Source: Elusimicrobiota bacterium
GTDB taxonomy: Bacteria > Elusimicrobiota > Elusimicrobia > UBA1565 > UBA9628
DNA: 35,470 bases
Direction: 5' to 3'
Assembly: GCA_003151975.1 (NCBI GenBank)
Contig: PLZD01000059.1
Coordinates: 59,099 to 94,568, forward strand
Both the position numbers and the translations under genes were made by a program. Positions within the stretch are counted from its first letter, which is position 1. Every line of letters begins with the position of its first letter. The notes under the pieces are model-generated. The model was not told the origin of the DNA and ran no database searches. It worked only from the letters and a program-made list of their open reading frames with translations. This document shows positions 1 through 7,483 of this stretch, in pieces.

Positions 1-1697
1 CCGTCGCCCGTCATGCCGGTCACGTGGCCGGCGTCCTGAAGGCGCTTCACGACGGTATATTTGTCCTCCGGGAACACCTCCGCGAAGCCGTCGGCGCCGG
101 AGAACAGATCGACCGTGCTGCCGCCGGCCTTCAATTCGGCCATGTGTTTGATATTGGGGAGACCGACTTCTTTGCCGATCTCGCAGGCCACCGGCAGGGC
201 GTCGCCGGTGAGCATCTTGACCGGAACGCCTAAGGACAGGAGTTTGGAGATCAACTGCTTGGCGTCCGGCCGAGGCGGATCGTAGAGCGTGACCAAACCG
301 ACCAGCGCGGGAGCGCCCGTCTCGGGCCCGCGGGCGACTGCGAGCGCTCGGTATCCCTTAGATGCGGCCTCACTCACGCGCGCCTCCAAAGCCTCAATGG
401 CCGGCGGCTGAAGCCCGCAAGCCTCGGCAATGGTGCGCACGGCGCCTTTCATCACGCGCAGCTTCTGCCCGTTCTGTTCGACCACGGCTTCCGTGCGCCG
501 GTTCTTGGCGTCAAACGGCGCGAACGAGACAGGCGAGACCTTGGGCTGGTTGTCGAAGACCTTCCGCTCTTTTGCCGCGGCCAAGAACGCGAGGTCGATG
601 GGATCTTGGTTGGCCTCCTGCGACGCCAGCGCGCCGGCAAACAACACGTCGGCCTCGGTCGCCTTCTCCAGCGCGATCACGCCGGTGACGGCGAGCTTAT
701 TCATCGTGATCGTGCCCGTCTTGTCCACGCAGAGAACGTCCATCGTCGCCGCGTCTTCGGCCGCGCTCAGGCGCGTGACCAGCACGCCGGACTTGGCCAA
801 TTCCTTGGCGCCTACGGCCATGCTGACGGTGAACATGACGGGAAGGGCGACCGGCACGGCGCTCATCAAAAGGACGAGCATCAGGGAGATCATTCCGACG
901 AGCGGCACTCCGCGGACAAGAGAAAGGACGACCACGACGGCCAGCAGAGATCCGACGATGACGAAAAGCCAGCGGACCACCTTGGCCACCACCGCTTCGA
1001 TATGGAGCTTCGGACGCGCCTTCTGCACGAGTTCGGTCGTCCGGCCGAAGTAGGTCTTTGCCCCGGTCAGCATGACCACGCCGTTGCCTTCTCCCCGGCG
1101 GACGATGGAGCCCGATGAAAGCACGCCGCCGGGGGCCCTATCGACGTCCTTTGACTCGCCCGTGAGGGCCGACTGGTCGACGCTCATCTCGCCGTTGAGG
1201 AGCTTCACGTCTGCCGGGACGATGTCTCCCGGCCGCACGCGGATGATGTCGCCGGGAACAAGCTCCCGGGCGGGGATGACCTGCCAGCTCGAATCGCGCC
1301 GAACGCGCGCGCTAACCTGCAGCCGCTTCCTGAGGGCCTCGACGACGCCTTCGGCCCGACGCTCCTGCATGAAGCTCAGAACCGCGTTGATTACCAGTAA
1401 GGCGCTTACCACCGCAAGGTCGGAAAATTTGCGCAGAACGGCCGAGAGAACGATGATCAGCTCAAGCATCCAAGCCGAGATTCCCCAGAATTTTTTTAGG
1501 AATTTCAGGACCGGGTGTCTTTGCTGCTCGGCCACTTCGTTGTAGCCATGCTCCTTGCGGCGAGCGTCGACATCCGCTTGCGCGAGTCCTTTTTTCGGGT
1601 CCACCTTAAGCATTGCCAGCGTGTCGGGAACCGAAGCGGATGATATGTCGGGTGGTTGGGCGCCGGCCGGCTTCGCGGGCGCTTGAATCTCTTTCAA
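1..1697 (-). CDS. P3A-type proton-exporting P-type ATPase, N-terminal ~565 residues (gene runs off the window)
   Basis: ATP-driven cation pump of the plasma-membrane H+-ATPase class (P-type, subclass 3A), expected to export protons across the inner membrane. Visible on the minus strand in order: a short variable N-terminus, a KFLKKFWG-type segment before the first membrane hairpin, the actuator motif TGES (about 1152-1163), the phosphorylation motif DKTGT (711-725), and the hinge GMTGDG just before the window edge. The C-terminal membrane helices lie outside. I place the start at TTG 1697, because AGCAGGA lies 5-6 bases upstream (about 1703-1709) and the family normally has some 25-30 residues before the first conserved segment. 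An internal ATG at 1614 has no ribosome site. No neighbour on the same strand is visible, so it is probably transcribed from the gap shared with the cytochrome gene. Subclass is assigned from motif flavour; Mg2+ or Ca2+ pumping is less likely. Confidence 0.9.
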   Translation of the reverse strand, partial: MKEIQAPAKPAGAQPPDISSASVPDTLAMLKVDPKKGLAQADVDARRKEHGYNEVAEQQRHPVLKFLKKFWGISAWMLELIIVLSAVLRKFSDLAVVSALLVINAVLSFMQERRAEGVVEALRKRLQVSARVRRDSSWQVIPARELVPGDIIRVRPGDIVPADVKLLNGEMSVDQSALTGESKDVDRAPGGVLSSGSIVRRGEGNGVVMLTGAKTYFGRTTELVQKARPKLHIEAVVAKVVRWLFVIVGSLLAVVVVLSLVRGVPLVGMISLMLVLLMSAVPVALPVMFTVSMAVGAKELAKSGVLVTRLSAAEDAATMDVLCVDKTGTITMNKLAVTGVIALEKATEADVLFAGALASQEANQDPIDLAFLAAAKERKVFDNQPKVSPVSFAPFDAKNRRTEAVVEQNGQKLRVMKGAVRTIAEACGLQPPAIEALEARVSEAASKGYRALAVARGPETGAPALVGLVTLYDPPRPDAKQLISKLLSLGVPVKMLTGDALPVACEIGKEVGLPNIKHMAELKAGGSTVDLFSGADGFAEVFPEDKYTVVKRLQDAGHVTGMTGD

Positions 1698-1750
1698 AGT
1701 GATTCCTGCTGGACCATAATCGCGTATTCATTCTCGCATACGGAGTTGGG

Positions 1751-1781
1751 ATTGTATATGTCTTGATAGCCGTACCCGCAA
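1751..1781 (-). promoter_or_regulatory. Possible promoter of the P-type ATPase gene
   Basis: On the minus strand TTGCGG (1776-1781) is followed after 17 bases by TATACA (1753-1758); a TACAAT reading two bases further on is also possible. This leaves a leader of about 45 bases before the TTG start. Assigned only from sigma-70 resemblance. Confidence 0.35.
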
Positions 1782-1790
1782 TCCGAAGAG

Positions 1791-1818
1791 TTTTGCGCTT
1801 CATTAAACTTGCTAAGAT
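1791..1818 (+). promoter_or_regulatory. Possible promoter of cytochrome/puuD-like pair, leaderless type
   Basis: TAAGAT at 1813-1818 lies 8 bases before the ATG at 1827, with TTTTGC (1791-1796) 16 bases upstream as a weak -35. The expected transcription start coincides with the ATG, and no Shine-Dalgarno sequence precedes it. The same arrangement recurs at other genes in the window. Confidence 0.35.
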
Positions 1819-1826
1819 TGCCTCGC

Positions 1827-2465
1827 ATGGCGTGGTCGACGATTCTTATCCTGCTTCTCGGCCTTACGACGGCCTTCGCCGAGGACAATCCCGGCCGCGC
1901 TCGCTTCGACGCGATGGGCTGCCGCGCCTGCCACTCGATCGGCAATGTCGGCGGCAATTCCGGCCCGGACCTGACCTTCGTTGGCTTTCGCCGCACGCGC
2001 GAGTGGCTCGACATGTGGCTGAAGGATCCGAAAGTGTGGAAGCCCGACACGAAGATGCCCAACTTTCGTCTCAAGGACGCCGACCGCGGCGCCATCGTGG
2101 AATATTTGACCACTCTCAAAGGCCAGGACTTCGCTGGCAAGCCGCCGTGGAAGAATGGGGAGGAGATTTACCGGCTCGCGGGCTGCGTCGCCTGCCACGG
2201 ACCGCAGGGTCGCGGCGGCATGCCCCAGAATAATTTTCACGGCAACCAGATCCCGGCCGTCTACAAGGTGGCCGAAGGATACACATTCGACGAACTGGCA
2301 AAGCGCATACGCAGCGGACGCATTCCGGAGCCGCAAGACCCCTCGCTGCCGCCGCCCAAGGTTGCGATGCCGGCGTGGGGCAAGGTCCTCGACGACGGCG
2401 AGATCGCGAGCGTCGCGCAATATCTCATGTCGCTGGCGCCGCCGAAACCCAAGGACGACTTTTAG
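1827..2465 (+). CDS. Periplasmic diheme c-type cytochrome
   Basis: Electron-carrier protein of 212 residues with an N-terminal signal peptide (hydrophobic stretch at residues 4-17, then AFAED). Two class-I cytochrome c domains follow. The first has CRACH at residues 32-36 with a probable axial Met near 77 (KMPNF). The second has CVACH at 120-124 with a probable axial Met near 181 (AMPAW). The ATG at 1827 was chosen over a TTG at 1809 because it places the signal peptide at the N-terminus. The stop codon TAG forms part of the AGGAGG ribosome site of the next gene, a PuuD-like membrane protein, so the two are surely co-translated. In canonical PuuD proteins a cytochrome c domain is fused to the C-terminus of the membrane part; here the cytochrome appears to be a separate upstream gene. 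Electron donor and acceptor are unknown. Confidence 0.88.
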   Translation: MAWSTILILLLGLTTAFAEDNPGRARFDAMGCRACHSIGNVGGNSGPDLTFVGFRRTREWLDMWLKDPKVWKPDTKMPNFRLKDADRGAIVEYLTTLKGQDFAGKPPWKNGEEIYRLAGCVACHGPQGRGGMPQNNFHGNQIPAVYKVAEGYTFDELAKRIRSGRIPEPQDPSLPPPKVAMPAWGKVLDDGEIASVAQYLMSLAPPKPKDDF

Positions 2466-2472
2466 GAGGACC

Positions 2473-3291
2473 ATGGACATCAACTGGCTCGAATGGGCGA
2501 ATCTCTTCACGCGCTGGTTCCACGTGATTGCCGGCATCACCTGGATCGGCCAGACCTATCTGTTCAACTGGATGGAGCGCGCGCTCGAGGCGGCGCCGGA
2601 CCCCGCGGCCAAGCCCAACATCTCGGGCGAGCTGTGGATGGTGCACGGCGGCGGCTTTTATCTCGTCGAGAAGCAGAAGTGGCCCGAGATCATGCCGCGG
2701 ACCCTGAATTGGTTCAAATGGGAGTCGGCCCTGACCTGGATTTCCGGCGTGCTGCTGCTCGGCATCGTCTATTGGGCCGGGGCGCCGCTCTTGCCGTACG
2801 GCTCGGCGTTCTCGCAGGCGCAGGGAATCGGAATCTCGCTGGGCGTGCTCGTCGGCGGCTTTCTCGTCTACCGTCTCATATGGGACACGCCGCTCGGCAA
2901 GAACGAGCCGGTCGGCGTTCTGATCTCGTGGGCGATGATCGTCGCTTTGGCCTACGGCCTCAATCAATACTTAAGCAACCGCGCGACGTATCTTCACATC
3001 GGCGCGATGTTCGGCACGATCATGGTCAGCAACGTCTGGATGATCATCATCCCGAATCAGAAGAAAATGATCGCGATCGCGAAAGCGGGGGAGCCGCCTC
3101 GGCCGGAGCTCGCCAAGCGCTCGGCGCGCTGCTCGCGGCACAATACCTACATGTCGGTCCCGCTGATCTTCACGATGATCTCGAATCACTTCCCCGACGC
3201 GACGTTCGGGCGCGACTGCGGTTGGGCGATTCTTGGCGGGTTGGTGCTGCTGGGTTTCGGCGCCGCGAAGATCATCCGCGACTATCTTTAG
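2473..3291 (+). CDS. PuuD-like (urate hydroxylase family, DUF989) membrane protein without cytochrome domain
   Basis: Multi-pass inner-membrane protein of 272 residues resembling the N-terminal membrane half of PuuD. Family hallmarks are the N-terminal RWFHVIAGITWIG segment, the HGGGFYLVEKQK segment after the first helix, and the N.WMIIIPNQKKM loop near residue 200. About seven hydrophobic segments are visible, with conserved histidines that could bind heme. PuuD of Agrobacterium-type bacteria carries a C-terminal cytochrome c; this protein stops after the membrane part, and the partner cytochrome is encoded 8 bases upstream. A perfect AGGAGG precedes the ATG. No purine-catabolism gene lies nearby, so urate oxidation is not supported. 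A membrane redox protein delivering electrons to, or taking them from, the upstream cytochrome is the safer reading. Its stop overlaps the stop of the convergent methyltransferase gene (TTAG). Confidence 0.8.
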   Translation: MDINWLEWANLFTRWFHVIAGITWIGQTYLFNWMERALEAAPDPAAKPNISGELWMVHGGGFYLVEKQKWPEIMPRTLNWFKWESALTWISGVLLLGIVYWAGAPLLPYGSAFSQAQGIGISLGVLVGGFLVYRLIWDTPLGKNEPVGVLISWAMIVALAYGLNQYLSNRATYLHIGAMFGTIMVSNVWMIIIPNQKKMIAIAKAGEPPRPELAKRSARCSRHNTYMSVPLIFTMISNHFPDATFGRDCGWAILGGLVLLGFGAAKIIRDYL

Positions 3292-4511
3292 CTCCGGGCT
3301 TCTCCGAGCGGCTTGCGCATGCAGCCCAGATAGCCGACGCGCGTCGAACGCGTCAGCGTGAACGTGAAGTCTGGGTGCACGCGCCGGTGCAATAAAGACG
3401 ACGCGAACGCCGCGTTGAGCGCCGGCCGGATGCCGATCAGGTCGAGAGGCTCTAGCCCGCACGCGCGGCCGGCGGCCTGAAGTTCGGCGGGCGTGACGAA
3501 CATCCGGTACGAGTGCACGTTGCTTGGGCCCTCGCGCGTGACAAAGCCGATGCCCTTGACCGCCAGCAGCCAGGCCTCGAAGGTCCGGTTGAACGTATGG
3601 AAGACCAGGACGCCTCCGGGCTTGAGCGCGCGCGCGGCCTCGGCCACCGCCCGCGCCGGCTCGTCGAGGTGCTCGATCAGGTCCATCATAAGAACCGCGT
3701 CGTAGGAGGCCGGCGCCTCAGCCAGCGACAGCGCGTCGCCGACGGCGTACGTCGCGTCGGCGGCGAGCGGGACGCGCGTGCGCGCGGCGTCCAGAGACCG
3801 CGGTGAACGGTCCACGCCTTTCACGCGGAAGCCGTCCCCCGCGAGCGGGTTGGAGAGGAAGCCCCCACCGCAGCCGATGTCCAGAATCCGCGCGCCCGGC
3901 CCAACGCCCGCGCGCGCAAGCGCTCCGCGGACGTACGCCAGGCGCGTCGGCGTCTCGGCGCGCAGCAGCGCGATAGGATGCGCGTCGCCTTCGTGCCAAC
4001 TTTCGCCGAGCTCGTCGTAGAACTCGTTGTCTACCAGCGGCCCGGTCTCCCGACGGAAGCGACGACCGCCGATCCAGTAAAGCCATTGATAAAAAGAATA
4101 GGCGGCGACCACGGCCGGCAGGCCCGCGCGCAGGAGCCCATCCTCGCCGCGCGCCCACAACGCGCCGACCGCGAGCAGCACGCACGGATGCAGTACGAAG
4201 AGCAGAGCGTGGAGCCACTGCTCGGTCCCGCCGCACTCTCGCGCGTGGATCCACTCGTCCTTGGTCACGAGAACCGTTGAGGCCGCAGCTAGCGCCGCGT
4301 AGAGTAGCGCAGCACCCCGCGTCGGCGCGAGCAGGGCGGCCGGGGCAAGCGCCGCCGCGAAGACGGCCGAATCCGCGACGTGGCCCCAGCTCTCCCATTC
4401 GCCGAGCGTGCGCGCACGGTGGAAGACGCGCTCATCGACGATCATCAGCGCGGCCTGAAGCCCGGCCAACGGCGCGGCCGAAGCGGCAAGCGCGCCGACG
4501 AGGGGCATCAT
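3288..4511 (-). CDS. Membrane-domain/UbiG-type SAM methyltransferase fusion, type III PKS partner
   Basis: Protein of 407 residues in two parts. Residues 1-150 are hydrophobic, with about four membrane segments. They carry charged residues set as in metal sites: DERVFH (26-31), WGH..D (42-47), KDEWIH (84-89), E97, H101 and H108. Residues 160-400 are a class I methyltransferase of the UbiG/Coq3 kind, with DNEFYDELGESW before the core, motif I DIGCGGG at 211-217, a DLIEHLDEP segment and a LKPGG loop. The start at 4511 gives an ATGA overlap with the polyketide synthase stop, so translation is coupled. Inference: it methylates the phenolic or pyrone product of the synthase at the membrane. Whether the N-terminal part is a second enzyme, such as a metal-dependent oxidase, or only an anchor cannot be decided. 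Its stop overlaps that of the convergent puuD-like gene. Confidence 0.82.
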   Translation of the reverse strand: MMPLVGALAASAAPLAGLQAALMIVDERVFHRARTLGEWESWGHVADSAVFAAALAPAALLAPTRGAALLYAALAAASTVLVTKDEWIHARECGGTEQWLHALLFVLHPCVLLAVGALWARGEDGLLRAGLPAVVAAYSFYQWLYWIGGRRFRRETGPLVDNEFYDELGESWHEGDAHPIALLRAETPTRLAYVRGALARAGVGPGARILDIGCGGGFLSNPLAGDGFRVKGVDRSPRSLDAARTRVPLAADATYAVGDALSLAEAPASYDAVLMMDLIEHLDEPARAVAEAARALKPGGVLVFHTFNRTFEAWLLAVKGIGFVTREGPSNVHSYRMFVTPAELQAAGRACGLEPLDLIGIRPALNAAFASSLLHRRVHPDFTFTLTRSTRVGYLGCMRKPLGEARS

Positions 4512-5647
4512 CGGCGTTTGCGCGCGCGCAGGAGATTGGCGACCAGGGTCAGCCCCGGCCCGAAGGCGAGCGACAAGATCAGTTCCCCGTGGCGCACGTC
4601 CGGATCGTCGAGCATCTCGCCCCAAACGTGCGGGAGGGTGGCCGACGACATGTTGCCGCGGCGGCGCAGGAGGGCGCGGCTGTGGCGCGCGGCGTCCTCG
4701 GGCAGGCCCAGCGCTCTTAAAACCTGGTCGATCACGCTCGGACCGCCGGGATGGATGGCGAAGCGCGAGACATCGCGGAGGCTCCGCCCCGAGCGGCGCA
4801 GGAAGCGCTTCGTGAAATCCGCGACCGCGCCGCCGACCAGAGCGGGCACGGCGCGGCTCAGCGTCATTTCGAAGGACGAGTCCTGCAGGCGCCAGGTCAT
4901 CTCGCGCGCGGAGCGGGGGAGGATTTCCTCGGCGGAATCGAGCAGGGCGAGCGACCGGGGGACGGGCGCTGCGCTCACGTCGAAACGGACCGCGCCATCG
5001 GCGAAAAGCGAGTTGACGACGACCTGCTCGTCGGTGGAAGCACCCGGCTTTAGGTGCAAAGTGCAGAGCTCGGCAAAGAAGAGCGCGACCCGGGCGCGCG
5101 GGCGACCCGTCGCGGCTTCGCCGCGCGCGATCTTGGCCGCCATCGCGGCCGCGGGCACCGAGGCATAGCAGCCCATGTGGCCGACGTGAAGCACGCGAGA
5201 GTCCCAGCCGCGGCGCGAAACGACGCGCTGAATCGCGTGCGGCGACGCGTAGCCCGTGCAGGAGACCTGGACGGCGTAGTCCGGCGCGCGTTCGCCGGGA
5301 CGAAATGCCCGCCCGGCCAGCCGCAGAACCGCGTCCTCGTAAACTTGCATCCGCGCCTGCAAAGCGGGGCGGTGCCAGGGAGCGTCCGCGCCGGCTTTAA
5401 ACAGCGTCATCTTTTTCCAATCGCGCCGGGAGTAGTCGGCGAGCGCGCTGACGCGCGTCTGGATCGCGCCGCCGCGGCCGAGACGGTCGTACAACGACGA
5501 CGCCCTGCGATCCTGGACGTCGAGGCGGCCGCCGCGCGTCCGCGTCAAAGCTTGCTTCAGCCAGGACGCGATATCCGCCTGCGCCAGCGGCGCGCCGACC
5601 GTGAGGGGTCTGAAATCATGCAAAAACGCGACCGGCTCCGGCTTCAT
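4508..5647 (-). CDS. Type III polyketide synthase (chalcone/stilbene synthase superfamily)
   Basis: Thiolase-fold homodimeric enzyme condensing an acyl-CoA starter with malonyl-CoA units. The protein has 379 residues, usual for bacterial members. The catalytic triad can be read: Cys160 in HMGCYAS, His299 in FAIHPGGPS and Asn332 in GNMSSAT. VSCTGY at 128-133 corresponds to the conserved segment before the active-site helix. The ATG at 5647 has GGGAGG (5653-5658) six bases upstream, the strongest ribosome site around. The gene is first in a two-gene minus-strand operon with the fused methyltransferase. The pairing suggests a methylated alkylresorcinol, alkylpyrone or phenolic lipid product, as in Azotobacter ars or Bacillus bps loci, but the starter and chain length cannot be read from sequence. 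The gene is divergent from argR and shares its upstream region. Confidence 0.9.
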   Translation of the reverse strand: MKPEPVAFLHDFRPLTVGAPLAQADIASWLKQALTRTRGGRLDVQDRRASSLYDRLGRGGAIQTRVSALADYSRRDWKKMTLFKAGADAPWHRPALQARMQVYEDAVLRLAGRAFRPGERAPDYAVQVSCTGYASPHAIQRVVSRRGWDSRVLHVGHMGCYASVPAAAMAAKIARGEAATGRPRARVALFFAELCTLHLKPGASTDEQVVVNSLFADGAVRFDVSAAPVPRSLALLDSAEEILPRSAREMTWRLQDSSFEMTLSRAVPALVGGAVADFTKRFLRRSGRSLRDVSRFAIHPGGPSVIDQVLRALGLPEDAARHSRALLRRRGNMSSATLPHVWGEMLDDPDVRHGELILSLAFGPGLTLVANLLRARKRR

Positions 5648-5736
5648 TTCCGCCTCCCGCCTTCCGCGTACTATCGCATATTCAACGGCAGAGGATCAGC
5701 CCCAACATGAAATCCTAAAAGGCGGTTAAGGCGGCG

Positions 5737-5772
5737 TTGACATCGAGCGACCTATTGTGTATAATTATGCAC
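5737..5772 (+). promoter_or_regulatory. Consensus sigma-70 promoter of the arginine operon with overlapping ARG-box-like palindrome
   Basis: TTGACA (5737-5742), 17 bases, TATAAT (5760-5765): both hexamers match consensus exactly. The -10 lies inside GTGTATAATTATGCAC (5757-5772), an inverted repeat with one mismatched pair and the AT-rich centre typical of ARG boxes bound by ArgR. A second weaker half-site (ATGAATAAGTATG, 5778-5790) follows. ArgR bound here would cover the -10 and start site, so arginine-dependent autorepression of the whole operon is inferred. Confidence 0.75.
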
Positions 5773-5777
5773 TAGTT

Positions 5778-6242
5778 ATGAATAAGTATGCCAACAGAGA
5801 CGAGCGCAAATCGGCCCGGCAGGCCGCCATCCTCGAGGTCATCGCCAAAGAGGCCGTCGCGACGCAGAACGATCTCGCCAAGGCGCTTAAATCTGCCGGC
5901 ATCCACGCCACGCAAGTCTCGCTCTCGCGCGACATCGCCGAGCTCGGACTCGTGAAGGCGGGCGGAAAATACCAGTCCGCGCCCTCGATGACGGGCGCCG
6001 CCGATCCGGAGCTTCCCCTGCGCACCTCTTTGCGCAGCGCGGTGGCCGCCGGACCCAATCTCGTCGTTCTGCGCACCGACACCAGCGCCGCCCAGCCCGT
6101 GGGCCTCGTGATCGATCGCATGAGCATGCCCGGCATCGTCGGTACGATCGCGGGAGATGACACCGTTTTCGTGGCGGTCGCAAACCAAGCGGCCAGCAAG
6201 AAGCTGCTCGACTATCTCAACGCGAGGATCAAAAGATCATGA
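5778..6242 (+). CDS. argR: Arginine repressor ArgR
   Basis: Hexameric arginine-sensing regulator of 154 residues, the normal family length. The N-terminal winged helix-turn-helix contains the recognition segment TQVSLSRDIAELGLVK. The C-terminal arginine-binding and oligomerisation domain ends in the hallmark GTIAGDDTVFVAV. The ATG at 5778 was chosen because the in-frame GTG at 5757 lies upstream of the predicted transcription start, within the promoter. From the -10 hexamer the ATG is 12 bases away, so the message is nearly leaderless and has no ribosome site. Its stop overlaps the argG start (ATGA). The palindrome over its own promoter suggests autorepression, and because argR heads the operon it would control all arginine genes after it. 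Confidence 0.93.
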   Translation: MNKYANRDERKSARQAAILEVIAKEAVATQNDLAKALKSAGIHATQVSLSRDIAELGLVKAGGKYQSAPSMTGAADPELPLRTSLRSAVAAGPNLVVLRTDTSAAQPVGLVIDRMSMPGIVGTIAGDDTVFVAVANQAASKKLLDYLNARIKRS

Positions 6243-7483
6243 AGCGCCCCAAGATCATACTGGCTTTCAGCGGAGGTCTCGACACGACCTTCTGCGCGCT
6301 CTGGCTCAAGAACGAAGTCGGCGCCGAGGTCGTGACTGCGACCGTGGACACCGGCGGCTTCACGAAAAAGGAGCTTGCCGCCATCAAGGCCGGCTCCAAG
6401 GCTCTGGGCGCAAGCGCCCATTACGAGCTCGACGGACGAGATGAAGTCTTCGCGCGCTTCATCGTCCCGTTGATCCAAGGAAACATCCTGCGAGGGAGAG
6501 TTTATCCGCTTTCGGTCGCGGCCGAGCGCGTGCTTCAAGCCGAGCTCGTCGCCAAGCTCGCCGTGAAACTCGGCGCCGAAGGCGTCTGCCACGGTTCGAC
6601 GGGCGCGGGAAACGATCAGATTCGATTCGACGGCGTGTTCCAGGCGGTGGCTCCGAAGCTCAAGGTTCACACGCCCGTGCGCGATCTCGGCTGGTCGCGC
6701 GCGCAGGAGACGGAGTATCTCGCCAAGCACGGCGTCAAGGTTGCGCCCAAGACCGAGGCGTACTCGGTCAACGCGGGACTTTGGGGCACGACGGTCGGCG
6801 GCGGCGAGACCCACGATCCGTGGATCGAGGTTCCCGACGCCGCATATCCCGGTGAAAGCGGCTCTATTAAAGGAACGAAGGACCTCGTGATCGGTTTCGA
6901 GAAGGGCATTCCGGTCTCGCTCGACGGCAAGGCCATGTCGGGTGCGGCGCTCGTGCATGCGGTCGGCGAGCTCGGACGCTCGTACGGCCTCGGCCGCGGC
7001 GTGCACATGGGCGACACGATCCTCGGCATCAAGGGACGCATCGGCTTTGAGGCCTCGGGGCCGCTGATCCTGATCGCGGCGCACTCTGAGCTCGAGAAGC
7101 TCGTGCTCACGCGCTGGCAGTCGTTCTGGAAAAACCACATCGCCGATTTCTACGGCCAGATGCTGCACGAGGGTCTGTATTTTGATCCCGTTATGAGGGA
7201 TATCGAAGCCCTGATCACCTCCAGCCAACAAACCGTCACGGGACAAGCCCGTGTGCGGCTGCGATCGGGCCGCTTCGACGTGACCGGCGTGAAGAGCCCT
7301 TACAGCCTCGTCTCGGCGGGCGCATCCTACGGCGAGACGAGCAAGCTTTGGACGGGCGCGGAAGCCGCGGGCTTTGCCAAGCTGCACGCTTTGCCCATGA
7401 CGTTGGCGAGACAAGCGCGATTGAAGGCGGAGATGACCGAAGGGAATGGTTTGACTCCGGTTGGCATAGGGAGAAAACCATGA
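6239..7483 (+). CDS. argG: Argininosuccinate synthase
   Basis: Cytoplasmic enzyme joining citrulline and aspartate with ATP to give argininosuccinate, the penultimate arginine step. It has 414 residues. Motifs: N-terminal PP-loop AFSGGLDTTF at residues 9-18, HGSTGAGNDQIRFD (ATP and citrulline contacts) near 120, and YSVNAGLWGTTVGGGE near 180, the last in the form seen in Bacteroidetes-type enzymes rather than the NLWGR form of Proteobacteria. Second gene of the operon, translationally coupled to argR and, by another ATGA overlap, to the P-loop gene behind it. Placing argG at the front and argH at the end of the operon fits a cluster that makes arginine from glutamate, apart from the first acylation and carbamoyl phosphate supply. 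Confidence 0.95.
   Translation: MKRPKIILAFSGGLDTTFCALWLKNEVGAEVVTATVDTGGFTKKELAAIKAGSKALGASAHYELDGRDEVFARFIVPLIQGNILRGRVYPLSVAAERVLQAELVAKLAVKLGAEGVCHGSTGAGNDQIRFDGVFQAVAPKLKVHTPVRDLGWSRAQETEYLAKHGVKVAPKTEAYSVNAGLWGTTVGGGETHDPWIEVPDAAYPGESGSIKGTKDLVIGFEKGIPVSLDGKAMSGAALVHAVGELGRSYGLGRGVHMGDTILGIKGRIGFEASGPLILIAAHSELEKLVLTRWQSFWKNHIADFYGQMLHEGLYFDPVMRDIEALITSSQQTVTGQARVRLRSGRFDVTGVKSPYSLVSAGASYGETSKLWTGAEAAGFAKLHALPMTLARQARLKAEMTEGNGLTPVGIGRKP

Noticed and set aside
3288-4625. Longer start for the methyltransferase at 4625
   Set aside because: The extra 38 residues are Arg-rich shadow of the polyketide synthase end; the ATGA overlap at 4511 is the normal junction form here.
5757-5777. Upstream GTG start for argR adding seven residues
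   Set aside because: It lies within the -10 hexamer and upstream of the predicted transcription start.
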